Shown: positions 27,927 to 36,321 of the stretch, piece after piece
How positions within the stretch are numbered: the stretch's first letter is position 1
Layout of the letters: the number at the start of each line of letters is the position of its first letter
Origin: CAVVAH01 sp963746175
GTDB lineage: Bacteria; Actinomycetota; Actinomycetes; JACCUZ01
Direction of reading: 5' to 3'
Assembly: GCA_963746175.1 (NCBI GenBank)
Contig: CAVVAH010000004.1
Span: 248,001-312,000 of the forward strand
Length of the DNA: 64,000 bases
Translations under genes and position numbers: made by a program
The notes under the pieces: model-generated
Database searches by the model: none
What the model was told of the DNA's origin: nothing
Seen by the model: only the letters and a program-made list of their open reading frames with translations

Positions 27927-28933
27927 GCCGGGGCACTTCCCGGCAGGAAGCCGACCTTCGCGTACACGTCCGCGAGTGTGCCGGAGGCGACCTCCCGAGC
28001 GCGCAAGGCACCCCGGGCCACGATGGCATCCAGCTCGGCGGGGTCGGCCAGGTGCTCGTGCAGCCGGTCACGGAAGGGTCCGACCGCGTCGAGCACCGCC
28101 TCGACCACAGCCTTCTTGAGGTCGCCGTAGCCGGCGCCGGCGAACCGCGCCTCGAGGTCGTCGACGCTGTCCCCGCCGAACGCCGACAGGATGGCCAGCA
28201 GGTTGCTCACGCCGGGCTTGCCCTCGAGGTCGAAGGTGACCTCGCGGCCGGTGTCGGTGACGGCACTCTTGATCTTCTTCTCGACCACCTTGGGGTCGTC
28301 GTCGAGCCAGACGACGCCGCTGCCACCGACGCTGCTGCTCATCTTGGCGCCGGGGGTCTGCAGGTCGTAGATCTTCGCGACCCGCTTGAGGATGTGCGGC
28401 TCGGGGACCACGAAGGTGTCGCCGAACCGGCTGTTGAAGCGCTGGGCGAGGTCGCGGCTCAGCTCCAGGTGCTGCCGCTGGTCCTCGCCGACCGGCACCC
28501 GCTCGGGCCGGTAGAGCAGGATGTCGGCGGCCTGCAGGACCGGGTAGGTGAACAGACCGACCGAGGCGTTGCCGCCGCGGGCCATCTTGTCCTTGAACTG
28601 CGTCATCCGGCTGGCCTCGCCGTAGCCCGTCAGGCAGCCCAGCACCCAGGCGAGCTGCGCGTGCTCCGGGATGTGGCTCTGCACGAACAGCGTGGAGCGC
28701 TCCGGGTCGACGCCGGCGGCGAGGTACTGCGCGATGTTGACCCGGGTCCGTCGTCGGACGGCCTCGGGGTCGATCTCCATCGTGATCGCGTGCAGGTCGG
28801 CGACGAAGAAGAACGTGTCGAAGTCGTCCTGCAGGTCCACCCACTGCCGCAGCGCGCCCAGGTAGTTGCCCAGGTGCAGCGAGTCGGACGTCGGCTGCAT
28901 CCCGGACAGGACACGAGGACGGGGCGCGGGCAT
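27923..28933 (-). CDS. trpS: tryptophan-tRNA ligase
   Basis: Class I aminoacyl-tRNA synthetase charging tRNA(Trp). The 336-residue protein starts with RVLSGMQPTSDSLHLGNYLGA, which contains the HIGH-equivalent LHLGN (about residues 19-23) after the PTG-like GMQPT. KMSKS is represented by KMSSSVG (about 199-205). GEDQRQHLELSRD (about 154-166) is the family's substrate pocket. Length is typical. ATG 28933; it lies 64 bp after the CorC-type gene with no clear terminator and overlaps the ligase-like gene. Confidence 0.95.
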   Translation of the reverse strand: MPAPRPRVLSGMQPTSDSLHLGNYLGALRQWVDLQDDFDTFFFVADLHAITMEIDPEAVRRRTRVNIAQYLAAGVDPERSTLFVQSHIPEHAQLAWVLGCLTGYGEASRMTQFKDKMARGGNASVGLFTYPVLQAADILLYRPERVPVGEDQRQHLELSRDLAQRFNSRFGDTFVVPEPHILKRVAKIYDLQTPGAKMSSSVGGSGVVWLDDDPKVVEKKIKSAVTDTGREVTFDLEGKPGVSNLLAILSAFGGDSVDDLEARFAGAGYGDLKKAVVEAVLDAVGPFRDRLHEHLADPAELDAIVARGALRAREVASGTLADVYAKVGFLPGSAPA

Positions 28934-28997
28934 CCCCGCATTCTGCCAGGGGCGGGTTCCCGGCGACCCGGTGCCTTCGCGCCGTCCGGACCGGTGG

Positions 28998-30386
28998 CTA
29001 CGGCGTGGTGCGCGCGGCGTCCTCGGCCGGCTGGTCGACCTGGTCGACCTGATCGACCTGATCGACCTGGTCGGCGTCGTCGCGGGCCGGCGCCTCCGGG
29101 GTGAGGCGGACCCGGGCGATCCGCCGGCCGTCGAGCTCGGTGACGGTGAAGCGCCGGCCGAGGGCCACGACGCTCTCGCCGAGGTCGGGCAGCCGGCCGA
29201 GCTCGTTGATCACGAATCCGGCGACGGTCTCGTACGGGCCCTCCGGCAGCTCCAGGCCGGTGCGGTCCTCGAAGTCCTCGAGGTTGAGCAGGCCGTCGAC
29301 CTCGACGTCGCCGTCGACGAGCGCCCGGGACGGCTCCTCGGCCACGTCGTACTCGTCGTGGATCTCGCCGATGACCTCCTCCATGAGGTCCTCCATCGTG
29401 ACGATCCCGTCGGTGCCGCCGTACTCGTCGACGACGATCGCCAGGTGGTGCCCCTCCCGGCGCATCTCCGACAGCGCCGACAGCACCCGCTTGGTGCCCG
29501 GCATCAGCTTGACCTCGCGGGCGATCTCACCCACCCGCACGGCGGAGCCGGTGCGCTCCGGCGCGAACAGGTCGCGGACGTGCACGAAGCCGACCACCTC
29601 GTCGTGCGACCCGCGGACCACGGGATAGCGGCTGTGCGGGTTGGTGGACGACAGCCGGACCGCCTTGTAGACGGGCGTCGAGGCGTCCAGGAAGTCGACC
29701 TCGGTGCGCGGCACCATCACCTCGTGGAGCTGGCGCTCGCCCGCCTCGAAGACGTCCTCGATGAGCTGCCGCTCCTCGCGTCCGAGGGTCTCGTGCCCGG
29801 CCACGATGTCGCGCAGCTCCTCCTCGGAGATCGTCTCGCGCGAGGCGCCCGGGTCGCCGCCGAGCAATCGCACGACGACGTCGGTCGAGCGGGACAGCAG
29901 CCAGATCACCGGTCGGGACGCCCGTGCGATGCGGTCGAGGCTCGGTGCGACGACGAGCGAGAAGCTCTCGGCGCGCTGCAGGGCGATCCGCTTCGGCGCC
30001 AGCTCGCTGACGACCAGGGAGAGGTACGTGATGACGAGGGTGACGCCGATGAAGGCGACCCAGTAGGCCGAGTCCTTCGCACTCGCCGGGCCCTCGGGCG
30101 ACAGACCCCAGTCCCGGAGCACCGGTGCGAGGTCGTCGGCGAACGCCGAGGCGCCGAAGGCGGCGGACAGGAAGCCGGCCAGCGTGACGCCGATCTGCAC
30201 CGCCGCGAGGAAGCGGTTGGGGTCGGCATGCAGCTCGGCGACCTTCTGACCGCGCCGCCCGCGCTGGGACAGCGACTTGACCTGCCCCTCGCGCAGCGAC
30301 ACCAGGGCGATCTCGGAGCCCGAGAACACACCGCCGACGAGGAGGAAGAAGCCCACGAGCAGGACGTTGGCGAGCGTTCCGTTCAC
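28998..30386 (-). CDS. CorC/HlyC-type transporter-associated membrane protein (DUF21-CBS-CorC_HlyC)
   Basis: A 462-residue protein with three domains: an N-terminal DUF21/CNNM membrane region (about residues 1-200, with GGVFSGSEIALVSL and FLAAVQIGVTLAGFLSAAFG), a tandem CBS pair (about 210-335, with MVPRTEVDFLDA and IVVDEYGGTDGIVTMEDLMEE), and a C-terminal CorC_HlyC domain (about 350-435). Family members are linked to magnesium or other divalent-cation export; the label hemolysin is historical. The extreme C-terminus carries a DQV repeat (see 29031-29075). Start is GTG 30386. Confidence 0.9.
   Translation of the reverse strand: MNGTLANVLLVGFFLLVGGVFSGSEIALVSLREGQVKSLSQRGRRGQKVAELHADPNRFLAAVQIGVTLAGFLSAAFGASAFADDLAPVLRDWGLSPEGPASAKDSAYWVAFIGVTLVITYLSLVVSELAPKRIALQRAESFSLVVAPSLDRIARASRPVIWLLSRSTDVVVRLLGGDPGASRETISEEELRDIVAGHETLGREERQLIEDVFEAGERQLHEVMVPRTEVDFLDASTPVYKAVRLSSTNPHSRYPVVRGSHDEVVGFVHVRDLFAPERTGSAVRVGEIAREVKLMPGTKRVLSALSEMRREGHHLAIVVDEYGGTDGIVTMEDLMEEVIGEIHDEYDVAEEPSRALVDGDVEVDGLLNLEDFEDRTGLELPEGPYETVAGFVINELGRLPDLGESVVALGRRFTVTELDGRRIARVRLTPEAPARDDADQVDQVDQVDQVDQPAEDAARTTP
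29031..29075 (-). repeat. 9-bp tandem repeat encoding a DQV tail
   Basis: Five consecutive 9-bp units (plus-strand ctggtcgac/ctgatcgac, the last diverged) encode an Asp-Gln-Val triplet tail of the CorC-type protein. The reading frame is kept because the unit is a multiple of three. Such a slippage-prone tract could vary in copy number between strains. Confidence 0.85.
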
Positions 30387-30507
30387 GGCGTACCTGCGGG
30401 TCGCGGGTACGCCGGTCTAGTGCCACCGTCCATGCCCGCAAGCGTAGACGTATACGGGGCGCCGACCTATCGGCCGACCTGGCGGGAGCGCTGTCGAGCG
30501 CTGTCGG

Positions 30508-32655
30508 TCAGACGCGCGCGAGGTGCAGCACCACCGCCTGCTCCGGGCCGAGGACGGGGAGCGGCAGACCCACCTCGGCGAGGAAGGAGCCGGGCAGGAC
30601 CGGACCGGCGGCGCCGTCGGCGTTCCACCAGGCGGGGCCCTCGTGCTGGACGACGAAGACCTCGCCACCGGCGTCGACGCGCGCGACCCGGTAGTCGGCG
30701 TCCGGGTCGAGTCCCGGGAACCTCGCCGGCAACGGCACCTCGGACTGGTGGCTCGCCACAGCGACACAGGACATCAGCGCCTCGGAACCGTCGGCCGCGA
30801 CGACGCCGTGCACGAGCACTGCAGGGTCCGGGTGGTCGGCGTGCACGACGACGCCGCCGTGCAGCAGGGCGCGGTGCGCCTTGTACGACGCCACCAGGCG
30901 GCCGAGCGCGGCCCGCTCGGCCGGGTCGAGGGACGTGATGTCCCACTCGACGCCCAGGTGGCCGAACAGCGCGGTCGCGCCGCGGAACGACAGGTGGTGG
31001 GTGCGGCCGGTCGTGTGCGCGGTCGGCGGCCCGACGTGGCTTCCGACCAGCTCCGGCGGCAGCAGCAGCTGGGTCCAGCGCTGGACGGTCTGCCGCTCCA
31101 GCGCGTCGTTGGTGTCGCTGGCCCACACCCGGTCGGTGCGGGCCAGGATCCCGAGGTCCACCCGGGCGCCGCCCGACGCGCACGACTCGATCTCGACGCC
31201 GGGGTGGCGCGACCGCAGCTCGTCCAGGAGCCGGTAGACCGCGAGGGTCTGGGCGTGCACCCCGGGCCGGCCGTGGTGGCCGGCGTCGAGCAGGTCGCGG
31301 TTGTGGTCCCACTTGAGGTAGGCGATGTCGTTGTCGGTCAGCAGCGCGTCGAGCTGGCCGAGCACGTGGTCGTACGCGCCGGGGTGCGCGATGTCGAGCA
31401 CCTGCTGCTGGCGCCACGGCACCGGCAGGTCGTCACCCGCCCGCAGGACCCACTCCGGGTGCGCGCGGTAGACGTCCGAGTCGAGGTTGACCATCTCGGG
31501 CTCGACCCAGAGGCCGAACTCCATGCCCCGCCCTCGCACGTGACTGATCAGCGGGCCGAGACCGTCCGGCCACACGTCGGCGTCGACGACCCAGTCGCCG
31601 AGGCCTGCCCGGTCGTTGCGACGCGCGTGGAACCAGCCGTCGTCGAGCACGAACCGCTCGATGCCCACCTCGGCGGCGACGTCGGCGAGCTCGGTGAGCC
31701 GGTCCAGCCGGTGGTCGAAGTAGACGGCCTCCCAGGTGTTGAGGACGACCGGTCGCGGCCGCGCCGGGTGCCCCTCGCGGGACCGGACCAGCCGGTGCAG
31801 CCGCGCACTCAGCCCGTCGAGGCCGGCGTCGGACCACACGGCGAGGACGTCCGGCGTCCGGTAGGACTCCCCCGCGGCGAGCTCCACCTCCCCGGCACCG
31901 AGCAGCTCGCCGCTCGCGAGCACCGCCCGGCCGTCGGGCCGGCGCTCGGCGTACGACGTGTGGTCGCCGCTCCACGCGAGGTGCACGCCCCACACCGAGC
32001 CGGAGCGGTTGCCGAAGCCGGGCGTCCCGGCGACGAGCAGCAAGGTCGCGTCGTGGCCGGTGCGCCCGTGCCGGCCGTCGCGGGTCCAGGTGCCCTGGTT
32101 GGTGAACGGCAGCCGCTGCGGGTGCCGCTCGCGGCACCACCGGCCGGTGAGGTCGAGCAGCTCCTGCGCCGTCGCGGGGACGGGCAGCACGACGACCAGG
32201 CCGTCCAGCCGGTACGGCGACGGACCGAGGTTGGTGACCTCGTGCGCCACCCTCAGGACGCCGTGGGCGTCCAGTTCCAGGTCGGTGACCAGCTCCAGGG
32301 CTGCGTCGTCGGCCCGGCAGGTCGTGCGCACCCGGGAGCCCTCGTGGTCGACCGCGGTGAGCCGCCAGTGCGGCGCCCACCCGGGACCGCCGCGCAGTGC
32401 CGGCGCGTGCTGGGTGCCGCCCACGCCGCCTGCCAGCAGGGTGAGCTGGGGGACGACGTCGACCGCACTGTGCGGCCTGGCCGGCCGCCAGGTCGACGGG
32501 TCGGGCACCCGGGGCCCGGTGTCCGCTCCCCAGTGCAGGACGGCCGGGACACCCGATCCGGTCGCGTCGAGCACGACCGCGACGCCCGCTTCCCGGAGCA
32601 GCACGACGCCCGGCGGACCGTCCGCCGGGCGCGTGTGCTCGAGGGGCTCCGTCAT
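30508..32655 (-). CDS. alpha-galactosidase, GH36 family
   Basis: Cytoplasmic 715-residue retaining glycosidase that releases terminal alpha-galactose from melibiose/raffinose-type sugars. Catalytic regions are visible: nucleophile Asp in AYLKWDHNRDLLD (about residues 450-462) and acid/base Asp in RVWASDTNDALERQ (about 515-528), with SCASGGARVDLGIL between them and DDGWFHARRNDRAGLGDW earlier. The N-terminal beta-sandwich and C-terminal beta domains complete the usual length. No signal peptide, so substrates must be imported, fitting the permease genes it overlaps by 4 bp. It is the last gene of the minus-strand transport operon; the 120-bp gap to the CorC-type gene shows no clear element. Confidence 0.92.
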   Translation of the reverse strand: MTEPLEHTRPADGPPGVVLLREAGVAVVLDATGSGVPAVLHWGADTGPRVPDPSTWRPARPHSAVDVVPQLTLLAGGVGGTQHAPALRGGPGWAPHWRLTAVDHEGSRVRTTCRADDAALELVTDLELDAHGVLRVAHEVTNLGPSPYRLDGLVVVLPVPATAQELLDLTGRWCRERHPQRLPFTNQGTWTRDGRHGRTGHDATLLLVAGTPGFGNRSGSVWGVHLAWSGDHTSYAERRPDGRAVLASGELLGAGEVELAAGESYRTPDVLAVWSDAGLDGLSARLHRLVRSREGHPARPRPVVLNTWEAVYFDHRLDRLTELADVAAEVGIERFVLDDGWFHARRNDRAGLGDWVVDADVWPDGLGPLISHVRGRGMEFGLWVEPEMVNLDSDVYRAHPEWVLRAGDDLPVPWRQQQVLDIAHPGAYDHVLGQLDALLTDNDIAYLKWDHNRDLLDAGHHGRPGVHAQTLAVYRLLDELRSRHPGVEIESCASGGARVDLGILARTDRVWASDTNDALERQTVQRWTQLLLPPELVGSHVGPPTAHTTGRTHHLSFRGATALFGHLGVEWDITSLDPAERAALGRLVASYKAHRALLHGGVVVHADHPDPAVLVHGVVAADGSEALMSCVAVASHQSEVPLPARFPGLDPDADYRVARVDAGGEVFVVQHEGPAWWNADGAAGPVLPGSFLAEVGLPLPVLGPEQAVVLHLARV

Positions 32656-33569
32656 CCCTTCGTCGCGCCCAGCGTGAGGCCGGACACGAACTGCTTCTGC
32701 AGGATGAAGAAGATGATGAGCGGCGGCAGGGCCACCACCATCGACCCGGCGGCGACCAGGTTGTTGTCGGTGAAGAACTCGCCACGCAGGTTGTTCAGCG
32801 AGCTCGTGATCGGGAACTTGTCACCGCTCTGGAGCAGGACCGTGGCCCAGAAGAACTCGTTGTAGATCCAGGTCACCTCGAGGGTCGCGAGCGCGGCGAG
32901 CGGCGGCCGGCACAGCGGCAGAGTGAGCTGGAAGAACTGCCGCAGCACGGAGGCGCCGTCGACCTGTGCCGACTCGTAGAGCTCCTTGGGCAGCGTCTTC
33001 ATGTAGTTGCTGAGCACGAAGGTGCAGAAGCCGGTCTGGAACGCCGTGTTGACGAGGATCAGCGCCCAGAAGCTGTTGAGCATGGTCCCGGAGTCGCTCA
33101 GGTAGGTCGGCAGCGGGATCGCGCGGAACATCCGGAACAGCGGGATGAGGAGGGCCTGCTGCGGGAGCAGGTTCGCCGCGAGGAAGACGCCGAGCAGGGT
33201 CAGGTTGAACTTGAAGCTGAACCGGGCCAGGACGAACGCCATGCACGAGGACAGGAACAGGGTGAGGAACACCGCGGGAACGGTGATGTAGATGGTGTTC
33301 ACGAAGTGGCTGCTGAAGTCGGCCCGCTCCCAGGCATCCTTGTAGTTGTCGAGCGTGAAACCGCCGAACGACAGGTAGCCGTGCTTCTGGGTGTACGCGT
33401 AGGTGCGGACGCTGCTGAGCACGGCGTAGCCGATCGGGAAGAGCCACAGCACCGCAACCACGGACAGGAACGAGTGGAGAAGCACGCGGTGCCAGCGCGG
33501 CCGGCGCTCCCTCTGGTGGACCGTCGGGTTCGACACGGCGGTGCTCTGGTGGGCGACGGTGGCGCTCAT
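32652..33569 (-). CDS. carbohydrate ABC transporter permease, MalG type
   Basis: A 305-residue CUT1-type permease with six membrane segments. The EAA loop that contacts the ATPase reads ELYESAQVDGASVLRQFFQLTLPL (from about residue 195). The N-terminal cytoplasmic stretch is basic (HQRERRPRWHRVLLH). It overlaps both the MalF-type permease (4 bp) and the GH36 gene (4 bp). Substrate is inferred to be an alpha- or beta-galactoside from the surrounding enzymes. Confidence 0.93.
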   Translation of the reverse strand: MSATVAHQSTAVSNPTVHQRERRPRWHRVLLHSFLSVVAVLWLFPIGYAVLSSVRTYAYTQKHGYLSFGGFTLDNYKDAWERADFSSHFVNTIYITVPAVFLTLFLSSCMAFVLARFSFKFNLTLLGVFLAANLLPQQALLIPLFRMFRAIPLPTYLSDSGTMLNSFWALILVNTAFQTGFCTFVLSNYMKTLPKELYESAQVDGASVLRQFFQLTLPLCRPPLAALATLEVTWIYNEFFWATVLLQSGDKFPITSSLNNLRGEFFTDNNLVAAGSMVVALPPLIIFFILQKQFVSGLTLGATKG

Positions 33570-34516
33570 GCGTTGTCCTCCTCGCGCAGCGCGATCCGGA
33601 CGTAGATCGCGACGAACACCGACGAGATCGCCAGCATGATGGTGGCCAAGGCGGAACCGAAGCCGATCCGGCTGGCCTCGCCCACGATGTTCTGGGTGAC
33701 CAGTGCGGAGATGAGCTCCAGCCCGTTGCGGCCCTTGTTGATGACCCAGACGATGTCGAAGGCACGCAGGCCCTCGATGAACGTGATGACGAGAACCACG
33801 ACGTTGATCGGGCGCATCACCGGGAAGACCACGCGGAAGAAGGTCTGCACCTCGGTGGCACCGTCGACCGTGGCTGCCTCCCGCAGGGTCGGGTCGACCG
33901 CCTTGAGACCGGCCAGGTAGAGCAGCATCACGTAGCCGGTCTGCTTCCAGCAGACCGCGACGAGCACCGCCCAGAGGTTGATGTTCGGGTCGCCGTACCA
34001 GTCGGTGTCACCACCGGTGATCTGGTTGAGCAGGCCCTGGTCGGGCGAGTAGATGAGCTGCCACATGAAGCCCACGACGGCCAGCGACATCACCACCGGG
34101 ATGAAGAGCGCCGTCTGGTACAAGCGGTTGAACTTCATCTCCTTGTCCAGCAGCACCGCGAGGAAGATGCCGAGCGGCGTGGGGATCAGGAAGAGCGCCA
34201 CCAGCCAGATAAGGTTGTGCTCGATGGCCGGCTGGAACGGCGGGTAGTTGGTGAAGATGTTCTTGTAGTTCTCGACGCCGATCCAGCTGGCCGTGCTGAA
34301 GTCGCCGACCCCCTCCCAGCGGAAGAAGCTGAGGAACACGGAGGCGAGGCCGGGCAGCCAGACCAGCCAGATCACGAGGGCGGTCGGCACGGCCGCCATG
34401 ACGAAGACCGTGATCCGGTCGGCGCGGGAGAGCCGCGACAATCTCGAGCGCGGCTTGTTGACCTTGCGACCCCCGATGGGGGTCGGTACGACGGGCGGGG
34501 CCTCGGACGTGGCCAT
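33566..34516 (-). CDS. carbohydrate ABC transporter permease, MalF type
   Basis: A 316-residue CUT1 permease. The EAA loop is LREAATVDGATEVQTFFRVVFPV (from about residue 206), and the N-terminus carries the Pro/Arg-rich cytoplasmic tail seen in actinobacterial homologues. It is paired with the MalG-type protein by a 4-bp overlap. The start, ATG 34516, is 130 bp downstream of the binding-protein gene, across a strong hairpin. No ATP-binding subunit is encoded nearby. Confidence 0.93.
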   Translation of the reverse strand: MATSEAPPVVPTPIGGRKVNKPRSRLSRLSRADRITVFVMAAVPTALVIWLVWLPGLASVFLSFFRWEGVGDFSTASWIGVENYKNIFTNYPPFQPAIEHNLIWLVALFLIPTPLGIFLAVLLDKEMKFNRLYQTALFIPVVMSLAVVGFMWQLIYSPDQGLLNQITGGDTDWYGDPNINLWAVLVAVCWKQTGYVMLLYLAGLKAVDPTLREAATVDGATEVQTFFRVVFPVMRPINVVVLVITFIEGLRAFDIVWVINKGRNGLELISALVTQNIVGEASRIGFGSALATIMLAISSVFVAIYVRIALREEDNA

Positions 34517-34570
34517 CGCGTCACCTCTCCTCGGGAGCAGCGGCTCGCGGCCGCTGGACCGCGGTCACCG

Positions 34571-34615
34571 ACGGCGCCGGGCGCGGACATCTCGACATTC
34601 CGCGCCCGGCGCCGT
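34571..34615 (-). terminator. perfect 17-bp stem between binding-protein and permease genes
   Basis: Arms 34571-34587 (acggcgccgggcgcgga) and 34599-34615 are perfectly complementary around an 11-nt loop, 32 nt beyond the stop of the solute-binding protein. It probably attenuates read-through into the permeases or protects the upstream mRNA, giving more binding protein than permease. Confidence 0.7.
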
Positions 34616-34646
34616 GGCGTCAACCATGGGTCGGGCAGATCTGCGA

Positions 34647-36026
34647 TCAGACGAAGATGGACTTCTTCTGGTTCTCGATGCTGGACGTGAGACCGTCGAT
34701 GTCCTTCGGGTTCTTGATGAAGTCCTGCAGGGCCGGGATCATCACCGTCGACGCGAAGTCCGGCCGGGTGTCCCGGTCGAGGAACTGCGCGATGTTCTTC
34801 GTCGCGCCGATGATCTCGGCCGACTTCGCCTGCACCGGGTTGTAGCCCGAGGTGTCGACGTTGTTGTTGGCCCCGACGTCACCCGGGTCGGTCTTCAGGT
34901 AGATGTTCTCGGCGTCGGCCGAGGCCAGGTACTCGAGCAGGGCCTTCGCGCCGGCCTCGTTCTTGGGCTTGGACGCCATCATGAAGCCGTCGATCGGGGC
35001 GTCGATGGAGTCTGTCCCGTGCTCGGTGTTGACCGACGGGAACGCGATGAAGTCGAGGTCTTCGAGATCGGCCGGCTCGGTGAACTGCTGCGACGCGAAG
35101 GTGCCGAGCAGGTACATGCCCGCCTTCTTCTGCACCAGGGCCTGGGCGGCCTCCTGCCACGTACGGCCCAGCGAGCCCTCCTGGTGGTAGGGCAGCAGCG
35201 ACGCCCAGGTCGTGAAGACCTCCTTGACCTTCGCGTCCTGCCACGACTCCTCGCCGGCCATCAGGCTGACGTGGAAGTCGTAGCCGTTGGTGCGCATGTT
35301 GAGGATGTCGAAGGTCCCCATCGCCGGCCAGCCGTCCTTGTCGGCGAACGCGATCGGGTCGAGGCCGTCGCTCTTCATCGTGTCGCCGAGGGTCGTCAGC
35401 TCGTCCATCGTCGTGGGCGCGGTGTAGCCCCGCTCGGAGAAGACGCTCTTCCGGTACATCAGGACCCACGGGTAGTTGTAGATCGGCATGAAGTACTGCT
35501 TGCCGTCGTCGCCGGTCGAGGCCTTCTTGAAGGAGTCGCTGAAGTCGGCGCCGACCTTGGCCCAGACGTCGCTGATGTCGCCCGCGAGGCCCTGCGACGC
35601 GAAGAAACGCATGCGGTAGCCGGCGAACCAGGTGAAGAGGTCGTCGGGGCTGCCCTGCAAGTAGTTGTTGATCTGCTCCTGGAACGTGTTGTGGTCAACG
35701 GTGTTGACCTTGGCCTTGAGCTTGGGCTGCGCCGTCTCGAAGGCCGCGAACACGTCGGCGAACGCCTTCTTCGGAACGTCGTCCGAGGCGTTCGAGCCGA
35801 TCGTCACCGTGCCGGTGGCCGCACCCGTGTCGGTGCTGCCGCCGCCGGAAGAGCTGCCGCCGCAGGCTGCGAGCAGGGTGGGCAGGGTCAGGGCCGCGCC
35901 GGTCCCGGCGGCACCCTTGAGGAAGCCACGCCGGCCCAGCCGGGCGTTCGTGAAGGCCGACGTCACGCGTGCGGACGGCGGGACGAGACTGGCGAGGTAG
36001 TGGTCCTCTGTCTCGAAGGTGGGCAT
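34647..36026 (-). CDS. sugar ABC transporter substrate-binding lipoprotein with Tat-like signal
   Basis: The 459-residue extracytoplasmic solute-binding protein (family 1). The N-terminus has a twin-arginine motif LGRRGFLKGAAGTG (about residues 28-41) running into a lipobox LLAACGGSSSGGG, so it is probably Tat-exported and lipid-anchored. The mature domain shows the usual two-lobe pattern (DDLFTWFAGYRMRFFASQG, WPAMGTFDILNMRTNGYDF). I start at ATG 36026 because GAGGAGGGG lies 4 nt upstream and longer in-frame starts add an unrelated basic leader. It is the first gene of the minus-strand galactoside operon, divergent from the GH42 gene. Confidence 0.92.
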   Translation of the reverse strand: MPTFETEDHYLASLVPPSARVTSAFTNARLGRRGFLKGAAGTGAALTLPTLLAACGGSSSGGGSTDTGAATGTVTIGSNASDDVPKKAFADVFAAFETAQPKLKAKVNTVDHNTFQEQINNYLQGSPDDLFTWFAGYRMRFFASQGLAGDISDVWAKVGADFSDSFKKASTGDDGKQYFMPIYNYPWVLMYRKSVFSERGYTAPTTMDELTTLGDTMKSDGLDPIAFADKDGWPAMGTFDILNMRTNGYDFHVSLMAGEESWQDAKVKEVFTTWASLLPYHQEGSLGRTWQEAAQALVQKKAGMYLLGTFASQQFTEPADLEDLDFIAFPSVNTEHGTDSIDAPIDGFMMASKPKNEAGAKALLEYLASADAENIYLKTDPGDVGANNNVDTSGYNPVQAKSAEIIGATKNIAQFLDRDTRPDFASTVMIPALQDFIKNPKDIDGLTSSIENQKKSIFV

Positions 36027-36097
36027 CTGTCCCCTCCTCGGGAGATGGGTGACGCGCGGGTGACGCAAGCAGACCACCGCGCACCGAGAGCGGCCTG

Positions 36098-36123
36098 CCA
36101 ACATGAATGAACACATCCGAACA
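36098..36123. promoter_or_regulatory. three AACA boxes at 10-bp spacing (candidate DeoR-type operator)
   Basis: The sequences CCAACA, TGAACA and CGAACA end at 36103, 36113 and 36123, exactly one helical turn apart, in the divergent promoter region between the binding-protein gene and the GH42 gene. DeoR-family regulators often bind short direct or phased repeats, and a DeoR gene is the second gene of the plus-strand operon. The assignment is inference from spacing and context. Confidence 0.4.
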
Positions 36124-36140
36124 GCGCTGCGCACAGATTG

Positions 36141-36191
36141 GTGTGACCTGGTTCACCTGTCAAGGGCCTGCCCGAAACCCACAGGTCACAC
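36141..36191. promoter_or_regulatory. 10-bp inverted repeat in the divergent galactoside promoter region
   Basis: gtgtgacctg (36141-36150) and its perfect complement caggtcacac (36182-36191) are separated by 31 nt, about three helical turns arm to arm, in the 295-bp space between the divergent operons. It may be a paired operator or a looping site. A TTGACT at 36288-36293, 29 nt before the GH42 start, is a possible -35 element, but I see no good -10 partner. Confidence 0.4.
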
Positions 36192-36321
36192 TTTGGTGGC
36201 GATCCAGGCGCAACCGCCCCGGCACGCGCCGGAAGAGGCCCGGTAAAGATCCAACACGGGCGTTGAGCGGCTTCGTCGGTTTCTGTTGACTTTCCCGGAG
36301 ACCCGGTCCAGGCTCCCAGCC

